From assembly GCA_045600865.1 (NCBI GenBank), contig JAZRYS010000162.1, positions 1 to 25,768 of the forward strand: 25,768 bases of DNA. Reading direction: 5' to 3'. The notes beneath the pieces were generated by a model. It was not told where the DNA came from and searched no databases. It saw nothing but the letters and a program-made list of their open reading frames with translations. Positions within the stretch are counted from its first letter, which is position 1. Each line of letters starts with the position of its first letter. Shown here piece by piece: positions 1 to 7,192 of this stretch. Source of the DNA: Aphodosoma sp045600865 (GTDB lineage: Bacteria; Bacteroidota; Bacteroidia; Bacteroidales; Paludibacteraceae). A program made the position numbers and the translations under genes.

Positions 1-375
1 ACCCATCTTCTTCAAAATGAATTGCTGCAATGCGATGCCTTTCAGCTCTTGTTTTGTCGAGCCTGTGCGGTAGTGGTATTGACCTTTGTATGATATCGGA
101 ACACTTTGTGGTTCTACCCCAATCTCAACATAACATTTCCCATCCTTTTCTTTCAGGTCAACATCAACAATTATTCCCAAAACATTCTGAACCTTGTTTG
201 GAATCTCTTCTGACAGTCTATGTACCTCTTTTTCATCAAGTCCCACAACAAACCCCTCGTCATCTACTCCAACACAAATCTTGCCGCCTTGCGCATTCGC
301 AAAACCGCATATCCATTTCAGGTATTCATCCCTCCACGATTCCTTGTATTCAACGTTTTGGTTCTCAATATTCAT
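1..375 (-). CDS. AlbA_2 (Schlafen-type) domain protein, N-terminal part only
   Basis: Reading leftward from the ATG at 375 the frame stays open for 125 codons to the window edge, so only the N-terminus is visible. Residues 6-40 read NQNVEYKESWRDEYLKWIC followed by GFANAQGGKICVGVDDEG. This is the classic AlbA_2/Schlafen signature: a V-E-x-K-E/S start, then a FANxxGGxIxxGVDDxG block. Residues 98-112 (KGQYHYRTGSTKQEL) match the second conserved block (YxRxGSxT/K). Such proteins usually continue into a GHKL-type ATPase or winged-helix region and are often annotated as RecG-like or putative DNA-binding transcriptional regulators; the true role is unclear. A second AlbA_2 gene lies at 814-2364 on the same strand. 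The likely promoter is at 727-757, which would give an unusually long leader of about 345 nt. Domain call firm; function unknown. Confidence 0.85.
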   Translation of the reverse strand, partial: MNIENQNVEYKESWRDEYLKWICGFANAQGGKICVGVDDEGFVVGLDEKEVHRLSEEIPNKVQNVLGIIVDVDLKEKDGKCYVEIGVEPQSVPISYKGQYHYRTGSTKQELKGIALQQFILKKMG

Positions 376-457
376 ATCTTAACAACAGTGTTTAAGGTAT
401 TCTTTACAATATCTCAATGCATTTTTTGTAAAGTTTCTTTTGTTTTTCTTGGTCAAT

Positions 458-616
458 TCAGAATTTATATCTACCTGGTATCAAGGCTAATCCGGGTGGG
501 TCCTTGATACGAGTGTCAATGCAGCCTACGTCGGCATATACCCTCACAACACCCAGTCTATGGGCGTGAGAATATACAACCGACTGGCATTCATTGAACT
601 TCTCGTTCCGGATCAC
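458..616 (-). other. possible 52-codon small ORF in the leader (weak)
   Basis: A leftward frame begins with GTG at 616, ends with TGA at 458, and encodes 52 residues with a fairly normal composition (for example VVYSHAHRLGVVRVYADVG in the middle). It lies downstream of the promoter at 727-757 and upstream of the AlbA_2 start at 375. There is no ribosome-binding site or recognised family. The same DNA can form hairpins, so a structured RNA or a decayed gene fragment is at least as likely. Confidence 0.2.
478..510. repeat. 9-bp perfect inverted repeat, 15-nt loop
   Basis: GTATCAAGG at 478-486 is the exact reverse complement of CCTTGATAC at 502-510. There is no T-run on either side, so it is not a typical intrinsic terminator. 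It may be an RNA hairpin in the long leader of the leftward transcript or an operator-like site. Confidence 0.5.
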
Positions 617-726
617 ACTAAAAATTTACCAGATTCTCAATCACCGAAACAATTGTCAATAAATGACTTATATATGTATGCAACTCCTCATGCAGGCATA
701 CTGCCGCACGATGAGACTTTGCGTTG

Positions 727-757
727 CAAAGTTAATACATTATTTTGTGTTGGCAAA
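727..757 (-). promoter_or_regulatory. Bacteroidota-type promoter, leftward
   Basis: On the minus strand TTTG (757-754) is followed after exactly 19 nt by TAACTTTG (734-727), matching the Bacteroidota -33/-7 consensus TTTG-N19-21-TAnnTTTG. Transcription should start near 720 and run left. The first confident start codon is at 375, so the leader would be about 345 nt. Confidence 0.65.
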
Positions 758-813
758 ATAATTTCTGAAAAATTTCAACAAATGGAAAAATTCAGGGAAT
801 AGCGTCAGAGTTT

Positions 814-2364
814 TTAAATTTCCTTGCACACCTTTACCGGTTTTATCAAAGAATACGTGCGATTCCTATTTCCTCCTTCTGCAACAATATAGTCCAATTC
901 GGCCATCGCCTGTAAATAATTCTTCGTTCGTGAAATGCTTTTTCCGGCAATGCCAGAAAGTGCTTCTGTCGTTTGATGCTCTTTGTCTTGCAGATGTACT
1001 ATTATTTTCGCCATATTGTCGATAAAATCTTCATTTATCTTATATTTATCGACAATTTCCTTCTTTACCGACAATTTATCGACAATTTCAATTGCAGCAT
1101 TAGCGTCCTCACCAGATAGAAACATTATAATCTCTACTCTGTTGGGATTTAATCTTTCGTGCAATGTCGGAATCAACCAACCGTTTCTCTTCCAACCCGT
1201 TGCAATTACATCAGCTCCGCTACCGCCTTTTTCGCCAATACCAAGAAAGACAAACATCCTCTGAAGCACAGGATTTCGGCAAACGCTATGTCCTCCCTCA
1301 CTATATTCCTCGTGACTGACAAGCATTGTGCCTGGATTGGAAATCACAATACGGTCAAAGTATCTATCAATCGTAATATTTCCTTTTGTCGTATAGGCAC
1401 AATGAATCAAACAATTGGCAAGTGCTTCGCGAAGCGAATCGTGTGCCAATGTGGTATCTATGCGTCTCTGGTTCTCGTCTAATCTAAACGGAACAGGTAA
1501 CGCATGCTGCAGCATTGGAAGAACACGTGTGAAAAACTGATATATGTTAGCCTCCCATGTGCCGTCAGGATAAACGCGATTGGTCCAACGTATTTTTGGG
1601 TCATCGCTTAACCGTTCCCGATAATCCGGAAAAAACTCTTGGGCACACTCGGGGTCTGTTATGCTGTTGTTCTTTCCAAACATCAAAATGCCTGCAACCG
1701 TAAAGCCCTCTACCGAGTTCACGCGATCTTTTCTATATGCTCCGATGTTTTCAAGGAATTTCATGTCATCCACTTCAGTCCATGGATGATTTTCATGCCT
1801 GATGTTGTACGAACGACGATACTGGTGCAATGTCGGTAAATCAATGTCATCTATACTATAACCACGAAGAATACGTGAGTCGGCAGAGTGTTTTATGTTG
1901 TTGGCATCTGAATACATCTGCCTGACCTCATCATCTGAGCATAGGTAATCACCCTCATGAAATCGCCTGTACGTGTGACCAAATGGTGTCAGTGTAAGGT
2001 GAATCGGGCGAAGATCATACCGAGCACGGGGTATATGAAACAACAGTACATATAGTCCTCCCTCGGTTACAAAATCCTCCACATCGCGTTCCACCAACAG
2101 CGGAATGTTTACGCACGATTTGTTATGCGCATTATCCCAAAATAGTTTTTTGTAGTTTTCAACTTGTTCTTTTGTAAGACCGTCAGGCGTGAACTTATGA
2201 TCCTTTTCTTTTACACCTAACACAATCACTCCGCCATTGGTATTGGCAAAGGCTGAGAAAGTCTCCCAAAACGATTCTGGGAAACCACCTTTTGCAGACT
2301 TATACTCTACTTCGGTATCTTCAGTCAGCAATGCGTTTTTGCGTATCTGTTCTTCAAGTGTCAT
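814..2364 (-). CDS. AlbA_2 domain / GHKL-ATPase-like putative regulator
   Basis: This is a 516-residue protein in the ATP-dependent DNA helicase-related, RecG-like group that couples an N-terminal AlbA_2 (Schlafen-type) domain to a C-terminal HATPase_c_4-like domain. Near the N-terminus EVEYKSAKGGFPES and FSAFANTNGGVIVLGVKE give the AlbA_2 signature. In the second half LREALANCLIHCAYTTKG, followed by IVISNPGTM and GIGEKGGSGAD, resembles the N-box and glycine-rich boxes of GHKL ATPases. The last 90 residues look like a winged helix. Two EIVDK repeats sit in the linker, encoded by a 15-bp direct repeat at 1045-1059 and 1075-1089. The frame can be extended to an ATG at 2403, but a -7 element at 2421-2428 puts the transcript start near 2414, so the ATG at 2364 leaves a more normal leader. 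Often described as a transcriptional regulator; the target is unknown. Confidence 0.8.
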   Translation of the reverse strand: MTLEEQIRKNALLTEDTEVEYKSAKGGFPESFWETFSAFANTNGGVIVLGVKEKDHKFTPDGLTKEQVENYKKLFWDNAHNKSCVNIPLLVERDVEDFVTEGGLYVLLFHIPRARYDLRPIHLTLTPFGHTYRRFHEGDYLCSDDEVRQMYSDANNIKHSADSRILRGYSIDDIDLPTLHQYRRSYNIRHENHPWTEVDDMKFLENIGAYRKDRVNSVEGFTVAGILMFGKNNSITDPECAQEFFPDYRERLSDDPKIRWTNRVYPDGTWEANIYQFFTRVLPMLQHALPVPFRLDENQRRIDTTLAHDSLREALANCLIHCAYTTKGNITIDRYFDRIVISNPGTMLVSHEEYSEGGHSVCRNPVLQRMFVFLGIGEKGGSGADVIATGWKRNGWLIPTLHERLNPNRVEIIMFLSGEDANAAIEIVDKLSVKKEIVDKYKINEDFIDNMAKIIVHLQDKEHQTTEALSGIAGKSISRTKNYLQAMAELDYIVAEGGNRNRTYSLIKPVKVCKEI

Positions 2365-2420
2365 AAATTCCAAAGCCTTTCTGTAAATTAGATTAATATG
2401 CAATTCTATTTTTTGCGCTG

Positions 2421-2428
2421 CAAAGTTA
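2421..2428 (-). promoter_or_regulatory. -7 element for the AlbA_2 gene
   Basis: TAACTTTG on the minus strand (2428-2421) followed by CAGCG fits the Bacteroidota -7 consensus. No good TTTG is found 19-21 nt upstream. It lies back to back with the nqr promoter, so the roughly 170-bp gap is a divergent promoter region. Confidence 0.5.
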
Positions 2429-2494
2429 CAAATAAATTTTATATTGATAATAAGTTTCAGCTATTTTATTTGGAAAAAAATATTGCCATTTCGT

Positions 2495-2525
2495 TTTGCT
2501 GTTAAATTAAAAATGCGTACCTTTG
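2495..2525 (+). promoter_or_regulatory. promoter of the nqr operon
   Basis: TTTG (2495-2498), 19 nt, TACCTTTG (2518-2525) is a full match to the Bacteroidota promoter consensus. Transcription should start near 2532, giving a leader of about 47 nt before the nqrA ATG at 2579. No hairpin or operator is evident in the leader. Confidence 0.8.
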
Positions 2526-2578
2526 CAGCCGAATATGCATAATAGTGTGAATTGACAAATTATACAAATTAATTATAT

Positions 2579-3934
2579 ATGAACTCTATTAAAATCAAGC
2601 GTGGTCTTGATATTAAAATCGGGGGCAAGGCCGAGGAGAAGATGGGTCAGACCATCCTATCGAAAGAGGTCGCTATTGTGCCTGACTTTTATGTCGGACT
2701 GGCTCCAAAACTGGCTGTCAGAGAGGGCGATGCCGTGCAAATCGGTACTCCTGTCCTGTTTGACAAAAACCACCCTGAACTGAAGGTGGTTTCTCCTGTT
2801 TGCGGTACGGTTAAGGCTGTCAACCGCGGTGAGCGCCGTAAGCTGATGAGCATCGTAATCGAGCGTAACGACTCGGCTGACCAGATGGCTGAAATGCCTC
2901 GGTTTGACAACGCAACGACCCCAGAAAATGTCGTTGAAGTGCTCTCGGCAACAGGCTTTGCTGCCATGATGCGCCAGCGTCCTTACGATGTCGTGGCTAA
3001 TCCTGCAGTAATGCCTAAGGCTATCTTCGTCTCTGCTTTCTGTTCTGCACCTCTCGGTGCTGACTACAGTTTCGCATTGCGCGACGAGGCTGCCAACATT
3101 CAGGCTGGCCTGAACGTCCTGGCTATGATTGCCAAGACCTATTACTCGGTAGCTCCCGACACAAGTGCTGCTCTCCGCAACATGAGCAACGTGGAAATCA
3201 ACGAGTTTGCCGGTCCTCACCCAGCAGGAAACGTTGGCGTGCACATCAACCACCTAAACCCTGTGAACAAGGGCGAAAGCGTTTGGACAATCGCTTTGCC
3301 AGTCGTTGCAATGATTGGCCGCTATGCCACAACAGGCAAGATGGACTGGTTCGAGAACATAGCCATCGCAGGTCCAAAAGTAAAAGAGCCTATGTATGTC
3401 CGCACTATCGTGGGCACCCAGATTGGTTCGTTGGTGAACGGCAACCTCAATGCCGACGAAAACCTTCGTATCATCAACGGTAACGTACTGACCGGAACAA
3501 AATCATGCAACGATGATTTCCTCTCACCTTTCGTAAACTGCATCAACGTGATAGCCGAAGGTGACCACGAGGATGAACTGTTCGGCTGGATGATGCCTCG
3601 TTTCAACAAGTTCTCGGCATCACGCCTTTACTGCTCGCAGTTCTTCTCGTTCTTCTGCCCTAAGAAGACCTACAAGTTCGATGCCCGTATGCTCGGCTCG
3701 AAGCGCGCATTCATCATGAGTGGCGAATACGACAAGGTATTTCCTATGGATATCTACCCTGAGCAGCTCTGCAAGGCAATGATTGCCAAGAACATCGACA
3801 AGATGGAGGCACTCGGTGCTTACGAGGTGGCTCCTGAGGACTTTGCACTCTGCGAGTTTGTCTGCACCTCTAAAATCGAGACTCAGAAACTCGTCCGCGA
3901 GGCATTGGACTACATGCGCAAGGAGTTAGAGTAA
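2579..3934 (+). CDS. nqrA: Na+-translocating NADH:quinone reductase subunit A
   Basis: NqrA is the peripheral cytoplasmic subunit of Na+-NQR, which oxidises NADH, reduces quinone and pumps sodium out of the cell. The 451-residue length is close to the usual 445-450. The N-terminus (IKIKRGLDIKIGGKAEE) and the region with VGLAPKLAVREGDAVQIGTPV and VSPVCGTVKAVNRGERR form the barrel-sandwich, biotinyl-lipoyl-like domain typical of NqrA. Later GPHPAGNVGVHINHLNPVNK is the strongly conserved mid-protein block of the family. It is the first of six genes in standard nqrABCDEF order, with its own promoter 54-84 nt upstream. Nothing odd is seen in it. Confidence 0.97.
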   Translation: MNSIKIKRGLDIKIGGKAEEKMGQTILSKEVAIVPDFYVGLAPKLAVREGDAVQIGTPVLFDKNHPELKVVSPVCGTVKAVNRGERRKLMSIVIERNDSADQMAEMPRFDNATTPENVVEVLSATGFAAMMRQRPYDVVANPAVMPKAIFVSAFCSAPLGADYSFALRDEAANIQAGLNVLAMIAKTYYSVAPDTSAALRNMSNVEINEFAGPHPAGNVGVHINHLNPVNKGESVWTIALPVVAMIGRYATTGKMDWFENIAIAGPKVKEPMYVRTIVGTQIGSLVNGNLNADENLRIINGNVLTGTKSCNDDFLSPFVNCINVIAEGDHEDELFGWMMPRFNKFSASRLYCSQFFSFFCPKKTYKFDARMLGSKRAFIMSGEYDKVFPMDIYPEQLCKAMIAKNIDKMEALGAYEVAPEDFALCEFVCTSKIETQKLVREALDYMRKELE

Positions 3935-3970
3935 CACATTATAAAAATAAACAACAACACAATAAACATT

Positions 3971-5143
3971 ATGAACTTCATTACAAAAATGTTCGACAAG
4001 ATGGAGCCTACCTTTTCGGAAGGCGGCAAATTGTCGGCACTACATTCGTTGTATGATGGCTTCAAATCGTTTATGCTCATTCCGAATGACACATCAAAGT
4101 CAGGTGTGCACATCCATGACGTGAACGACTCGAAGCGTACAATGATTATGGTGGTGATTGCTCTTGTTCCTTGTATGCTCTTCGGTATGTGGAACACTGG
4201 CTTTCAGCACTTCCAGGCCATCGGAGTAGAGGCTGGCTTCTGGATGCAGTTCTGGTTTGGCTTCCTTGCCGTACTGCCTATCCTGCTCGTCTCCTACATC
4301 GTAGGTCTCGGCATTGAGTTCACCGTGGCTCAATGGAAGAAAGAAGAGATTCAGGAGGGTTTCCTGGTAACCGGTTTCATCATTCCTCTGATTGTGCCTA
4401 TCGACACTCCTCTCTGGATGATTGCCATCGCTACCGCCTTTGCAGTAGTCTTTGCAAAAGAGGTGTTCGGCGGTACAGGCTACAACATCTTCAACGTAGC
4501 CCTTATCACACGTGCATTCCTCTTCTTCTCTTACCCCTCGAAAATGTCGGGCGACAAGGTATGGGTCCGCACAGACGGTGCCTTCGGCTGGCAGGCTGGC
4601 AAGGCTATCGACGGTTTCTCTGGCGCAACTCCTCTCGGACAGGTTGCAACAGGCTCTCAGCCAGACGTATGCTTCTGCGACGCATTCATGGGCTGGATTC
4701 CCGGTTCAGTGGGCGAGACTTCGACCCTCTGCATTCTGATAGGTGCTGCAATACTGCTCTGCACTGGCGTTGCATCCTGGAAGACAATGCTCTCTGTATT
4801 CGTTGGTGGTGCCCTCACTGCCCTGGCATTGAACACTTGGGGACCTGCCGACAATGCAGCTGCCCAGTTGCCTTGGTACATGCACCTCGTTCTCGGTGGT
4901 TTTGCATTCGGTGCTGTCTTCATGGCAACAGACCCTGTGACTTCGCCTCGTACTGAGAAGGGCAAATGGATTTATGGCTTCCTGATTGGTTTCATGGCCA
5001 TTATCATCCGTGCGTTCAACCCTGGTTACGCTGAGGGTATGATGCTTGCTATTTTGCTTATGAACATCTTTGGCTGTCTCATCGACTGGTGTGTTGTCAA
5101 CTCAAACATCAAGCGTCGCATGAAACGTGCCAACATTAAATAA
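3971..5143 (+). CDS. nqrB: Na+-NQR subunit B (covalent FMN membrane subunit)
   Basis: NqrB is an integral membrane subunit that lies on the sodium path and carries FMN bound covalently to threonine, plus riboflavin. The 390-residue protein has a polar N-terminus of about 55 residues and then roughly ten hydrophobic segments. The flavinylation motif SGAT is present in DGFSGATPLGQ, with the acceptor at Thr220. FMATDPVTSPRTEKGKW is the conserved loop shared with RnfD. It follows nqrA after 36 nt. Length and motifs are normal. FMN attachment requires an ApbE flavin transferase, which is not in this window. Confidence 0.97.
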   Translation: MNFITKMFDKMEPTFSEGGKLSALHSLYDGFKSFMLIPNDTSKSGVHIHDVNDSKRTMIMVVIALVPCMLFGMWNTGFQHFQAIGVEAGFWMQFWFGFLAVLPILLVSYIVGLGIEFTVAQWKKEEIQEGFLVTGFIIPLIVPIDTPLWMIAIATAFAVVFAKEVFGGTGYNIFNVALITRAFLFFSYPSKMSGDKVWVRTDGAFGWQAGKAIDGFSGATPLGQVATGSQPDVCFCDAFMGWIPGSVGETSTLCILIGAAILLCTGVASWKTMLSVFVGGALTALALNTWGPADNAAAQLPWYMHLVLGGFAFGAVFMATDPVTSPRTEKGKWIYGFLIGFMAIIIRAFNPGYAEGMMLAILLMNIFGCLIDWCVVNSNIKRRMKRANIK

Positions 5144-5144
5144 C

Positions 5145-5150
5145 GGGAGG
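5145..5150 (+). promoter_or_regulatory. Shine-Dalgarno deciding the nqrC start
   Basis: GGGAGG lies only 2 nt before the ATG at 5153 but 8 nt before the in-frame ATG at 5159. The spacing favours the second ATG. Such strong SD sites are uncommon elsewhere in this window. Confidence 0.6.
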
Positions 5151-5158
5151 AAATGAGT

Positions 5159-5947
5159 ATGAATACCAACAAACCAACTTACATCATAATCTATATGGTT
5201 GTGATTGTCGTGATTGTCTCTTTGCTCCTCTCAATCACTTCGGGTGTGCTCCACACACGTCAGGAGGACAATATCCGCCTTGACACCAAGAAACAAATCC
5301 TGATGTCGCTTTCAACTTTCGAGAACGACCAGGAGGTGAAATGCTACGAAGACGCTCAGGCTGCTGAGGTCTATGCCGCAACAATCACTGGATATCAGTT
5401 CATTGACGCTGAGGGCAATATCGTGAAAGAGTTCCAGCCAGTCGAGGATTTCGACGTCAAGGCTGAAGAGGGCCAGTTCCCTATCTACATCGCTACCGTC
5501 AACAACGAGACCAAATACATCATTCCTCTGACTGGTGCAGGTCTCTGGGGCGGCATCCGTGCCTACCTTGCGCTGAACGATGACCGCAACACCGTCTATG
5601 GCGTTTATTTCGGTCACGACAGCGAGACTCCAGGTCTCGGTGCCAACATCGTAACCCCAAGATTCCGCCAGCAGTTTGCCGGCAAGCAGATTATGCGTGA
5701 CGGTGCACTGGCTTCAATAGCCGTAATGAAGAAAGGTACTACCGCTGAAGGTCAGGATCAGGTTGACGCAATCTCTGGCGGCACCATCACTTCGAAAGGT
5801 GTCGAGACTATGTTTGCATCTTGTCTGGCTAACTATTCTGCTTGGCTTGAAGCTACTGCACCTGCTATAGAGGAGGTTGCTGATTCGGTTGCAGAGGAAG
5901 AAGTTATAGAAGAAGTTGTTGAACTTAATGAAGGAGGAAACGAATAA
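5159..5947 (+). CDS. nqrC: Na+-NQR subunit C (covalent FMN periplasmic subunit)
   Basis: NqrC has one N-terminal membrane anchor (YIIIYMVVIVVIVSLLLSI) and a periplasmic FMN-binding domain that passes electrons within Na+-NQR. The flavinylation motif appears as DAISGGTITSKGVE, with the acceptor Thr at residue 209 counted from this start (211 from the ATG at 5153). Most NqrC and RnfG proteins have SGAT, so the Ala-to-Gly change is a small variation. The conserved block GLWGGIRAYLAL and GHDSETPGLGANI support the family. The last roughly 25 residues after YSAWLEATAP are an acidic tail rich in Glu and Val, beyond the usual end. The start at 5159 is chosen for its 8-nt distance to GGGAGG. The stop overlaps the nqrD ATG by one base (TAATG). 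Confidence 0.95.
   Translation: MNTNKPTYIIIYMVVIVVIVSLLLSITSGVLHTRQEDNIRLDTKKQILMSLSTFENDQEVKCYEDAQAAEVYAATITGYQFIDAEGNIVKEFQPVEDFDVKAEEGQFPIYIATVNNETKYIIPLTGAGLWGGIRAYLALNDDRNTVYGVYFGHDSETPGLGANIVTPRFRQQFAGKQIMRDGALASIAVMKKGTTAEGQDQVDAISGGTITSKGVETMFASCLANYSAWLEATAPAIEEVADSVAEEEVIEEVVELNEGGNE
5932..5937 (+). promoter_or_regulatory. Shine-Dalgarno of nqrD inside nqrC
   Basis: AGGAGG ends 9 nt before the nqrD ATG at 5947 and lies within the last codons of nqrC. With the TAATG overlap this suggests translational coupling of the two subunits. Confidence 0.6.
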
Positions 5948-6573
5948 TGGCTGCTGAAAAACAAGAAAATGCTTTCCTTGGACCTTTGAACCGTAACAAC
6001 CCTGTTGCCGTTCAGGTTCTCGGTATATGCTCGGCTCTGGCTGTTACCGCTGAGCTGAAACCTGCCCTTATCATGGGCCTTTCCGTAACCATAATCGTGG
6101 CTCTCTCGAATGTGGTTATCTCTCTTATTCGCAACACTATCCCAACATCAGTACGTATCATCGTGCAGTTGGTTGTGGTTGCTGCCCTCGTTACCGTAGT
6201 GTCTGAGGTGCTGAAGGCTTTCGTATATGACGTTAGCGTACAACTCTCAGTATATATTGGTCTTATCATCACAAACTGTATCCTCATGGGTCGTCTTGAG
6301 GCTTTCGCTATGCAGAACAAGCCTTGGGAGTCGTTCCTCGATGGTCTGGGAAACGGTTGCGGTTACGCTGCCATCCTGATTATCGTGGCTCTCTTCCGTG
6401 AGTTGCTCGGTTCCGGCTCATTGCTCGGCTTCAGAATAATCCCTGATGCATGGTATATCGACAATGGCGGATGCTATTCCAACAACGGTATGATGATGAT
6501 GCCTTCGATGGCTCTCATCCTCGTTGCATGCGTTATCTGGGTACATCGTTCTATTAACAAAGATATTGATTAA
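5947..6573 (+). CDS. nqrD: Na+-NQR subunit D
   Basis: NqrD is a six-helix integral membrane subunit that pairs with NqrE in an inverted pseudo-symmetric arrangement. The 208-residue length is typical. The two membrane cysteines that with those of NqrE hold an intramembrane 2Fe-2S centre are visible at Cys28 (VLGICSALAV) and Cys111 (IITNCILMGRLEAFA). ESFLDGLGNGCGYA and FRELLGSGSLLGF are conserved family blocks. The start overlaps the nqrC stop by one base. Confidence 0.97.
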   Translation: MAAEKQENAFLGPLNRNNPVAVQVLGICSALAVTAELKPALIMGLSVTIIVALSNVVISLIRNTIPTSVRIIVQLVVVAALVTVVSEVLKAFVYDVSVQLSVYIGLIITNCILMGRLEAFAMQNKPWESFLDGLGNGCGYAAILIIVALFRELLGSGSLLGFRIIPDAWYIDNGGCYSNNGMMMMPSMALILVACVIWVHRSINKDID

Positions 6574-6578
6574 GCACT

Positions 6579-7184
6579 ATGGAACACGCATTATCACTTT
6601 TCTTCCGTTCGATTTTCGTCGATAACATGATATTCGCATACTTCCTTGGTATGTGCTCATATCTTGCTGTCTCAAAGAACGTTAAAACTTCGTTCATGTT
6701 GGGTATTGCGGTAACTTTCGTGTTGCTTATCACCCTTCCTGTAAACTATTTTCTTAACGACCTCCTGAAGAGCCTCGACCTGAGCTACCTCAGTTTCATC
6801 CTCTTCATTGCCGTTATTGCCGCTATCGTACAAATAGTTGAGATGTTCGTCGAGAAGTTCTCGCCATCTCTCTATGCTTCGCTTGGTATTTTCTTGCCAC
6901 TTATCGCCGTAAACTGCGCCATCATGGGTGCAGCATTGTTCATGCAGCAGCGTGTCGGTCTTGAGATGACTGACCCTAAGTCGCTCAACAATGTAGGTGA
7001 CGTTATCGCTTACGCTCTCGGTTCCGGTATCGGCTGGATGCTCTCTATCGTCGGCCTTGCCGCTATCCGCGAGAAGATGGAGTACAATGATGTTCCAAAG
7101 CCACTCCGTGGTCTGGGCATCACTTTCATCACCGTAGGTTTGATGGCTATGGCATTCCTTTGTTTCTCAGGTCTTAAAATGTGA
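6579..7184 (+). CDS. nqrE: Na+-NQR subunit E
   Basis: NqrE is the partner of NqrD in the membrane part of Na+-NQR. The 201-residue protein has six hydrophobic segments. Cys26 (LGMCSYLAVS) and Cys113 (IAVNCAIMGAALFM) are the expected iron-sulphur ligands. The tail AIREKMEYNDVPKPLRGLGITF is typical of the family. It begins 5 nt after nqrD. The gene ends AAA ATG TGA, immediately before nqrF. Confidence 0.97.
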   Translation: MEHALSLFFRSIFVDNMIFAYFLGMCSYLAVSKNVKTSFMLGIAVTFVLLITLPVNYFLNDLLKSLDLSYLSFILFIAVIAAIVQIVEMFVEKFSPSLYASLGIFLPLIAVNCAIMGAALFMQQRVGLEMTDPKSLNNVGDVIAYALGSGIGWMLSIVGLAAIREKMEYNDVPKPLRGLGITFITVGLMAMAFLCFSGLKM

Positions 7185-7192
7185 TTTTGGTT

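Larger units (their letters stand above)
376..813. other. 438-bp intergenic stretch, no confident gene
   Basis: No protein-coding gene can be supported on either strand. The stretch holds a leftward promoter (727-757), a 9-bp inverted repeat (478-486 with 502-510), and a second hairpin formed by 543-547 plus 552-554 pairing with 562-564 plus 566-570. The middle part (about 478-620) is more GC-rich than its AT-rich flanks. A rightward open frame at 560-802 has no recognisable domain and no promoter. The region could be a long 5' leader, a small RNA gene, or the remains of a decayed element. Confidence 0.5.

Noticed and set aside
560..802. Rightward 80-codon open frame in the first intergenic region
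   Set aside because: No recognisable domain, no promoter or ribosome-binding site, and it runs through a good leftward promoter at 727-757.
2657..3253. Long leftward frame opposite nqrA
   Set aside because: A shadow of nqrA on the other strand: no domain, no promoter, and nqrA is certain.
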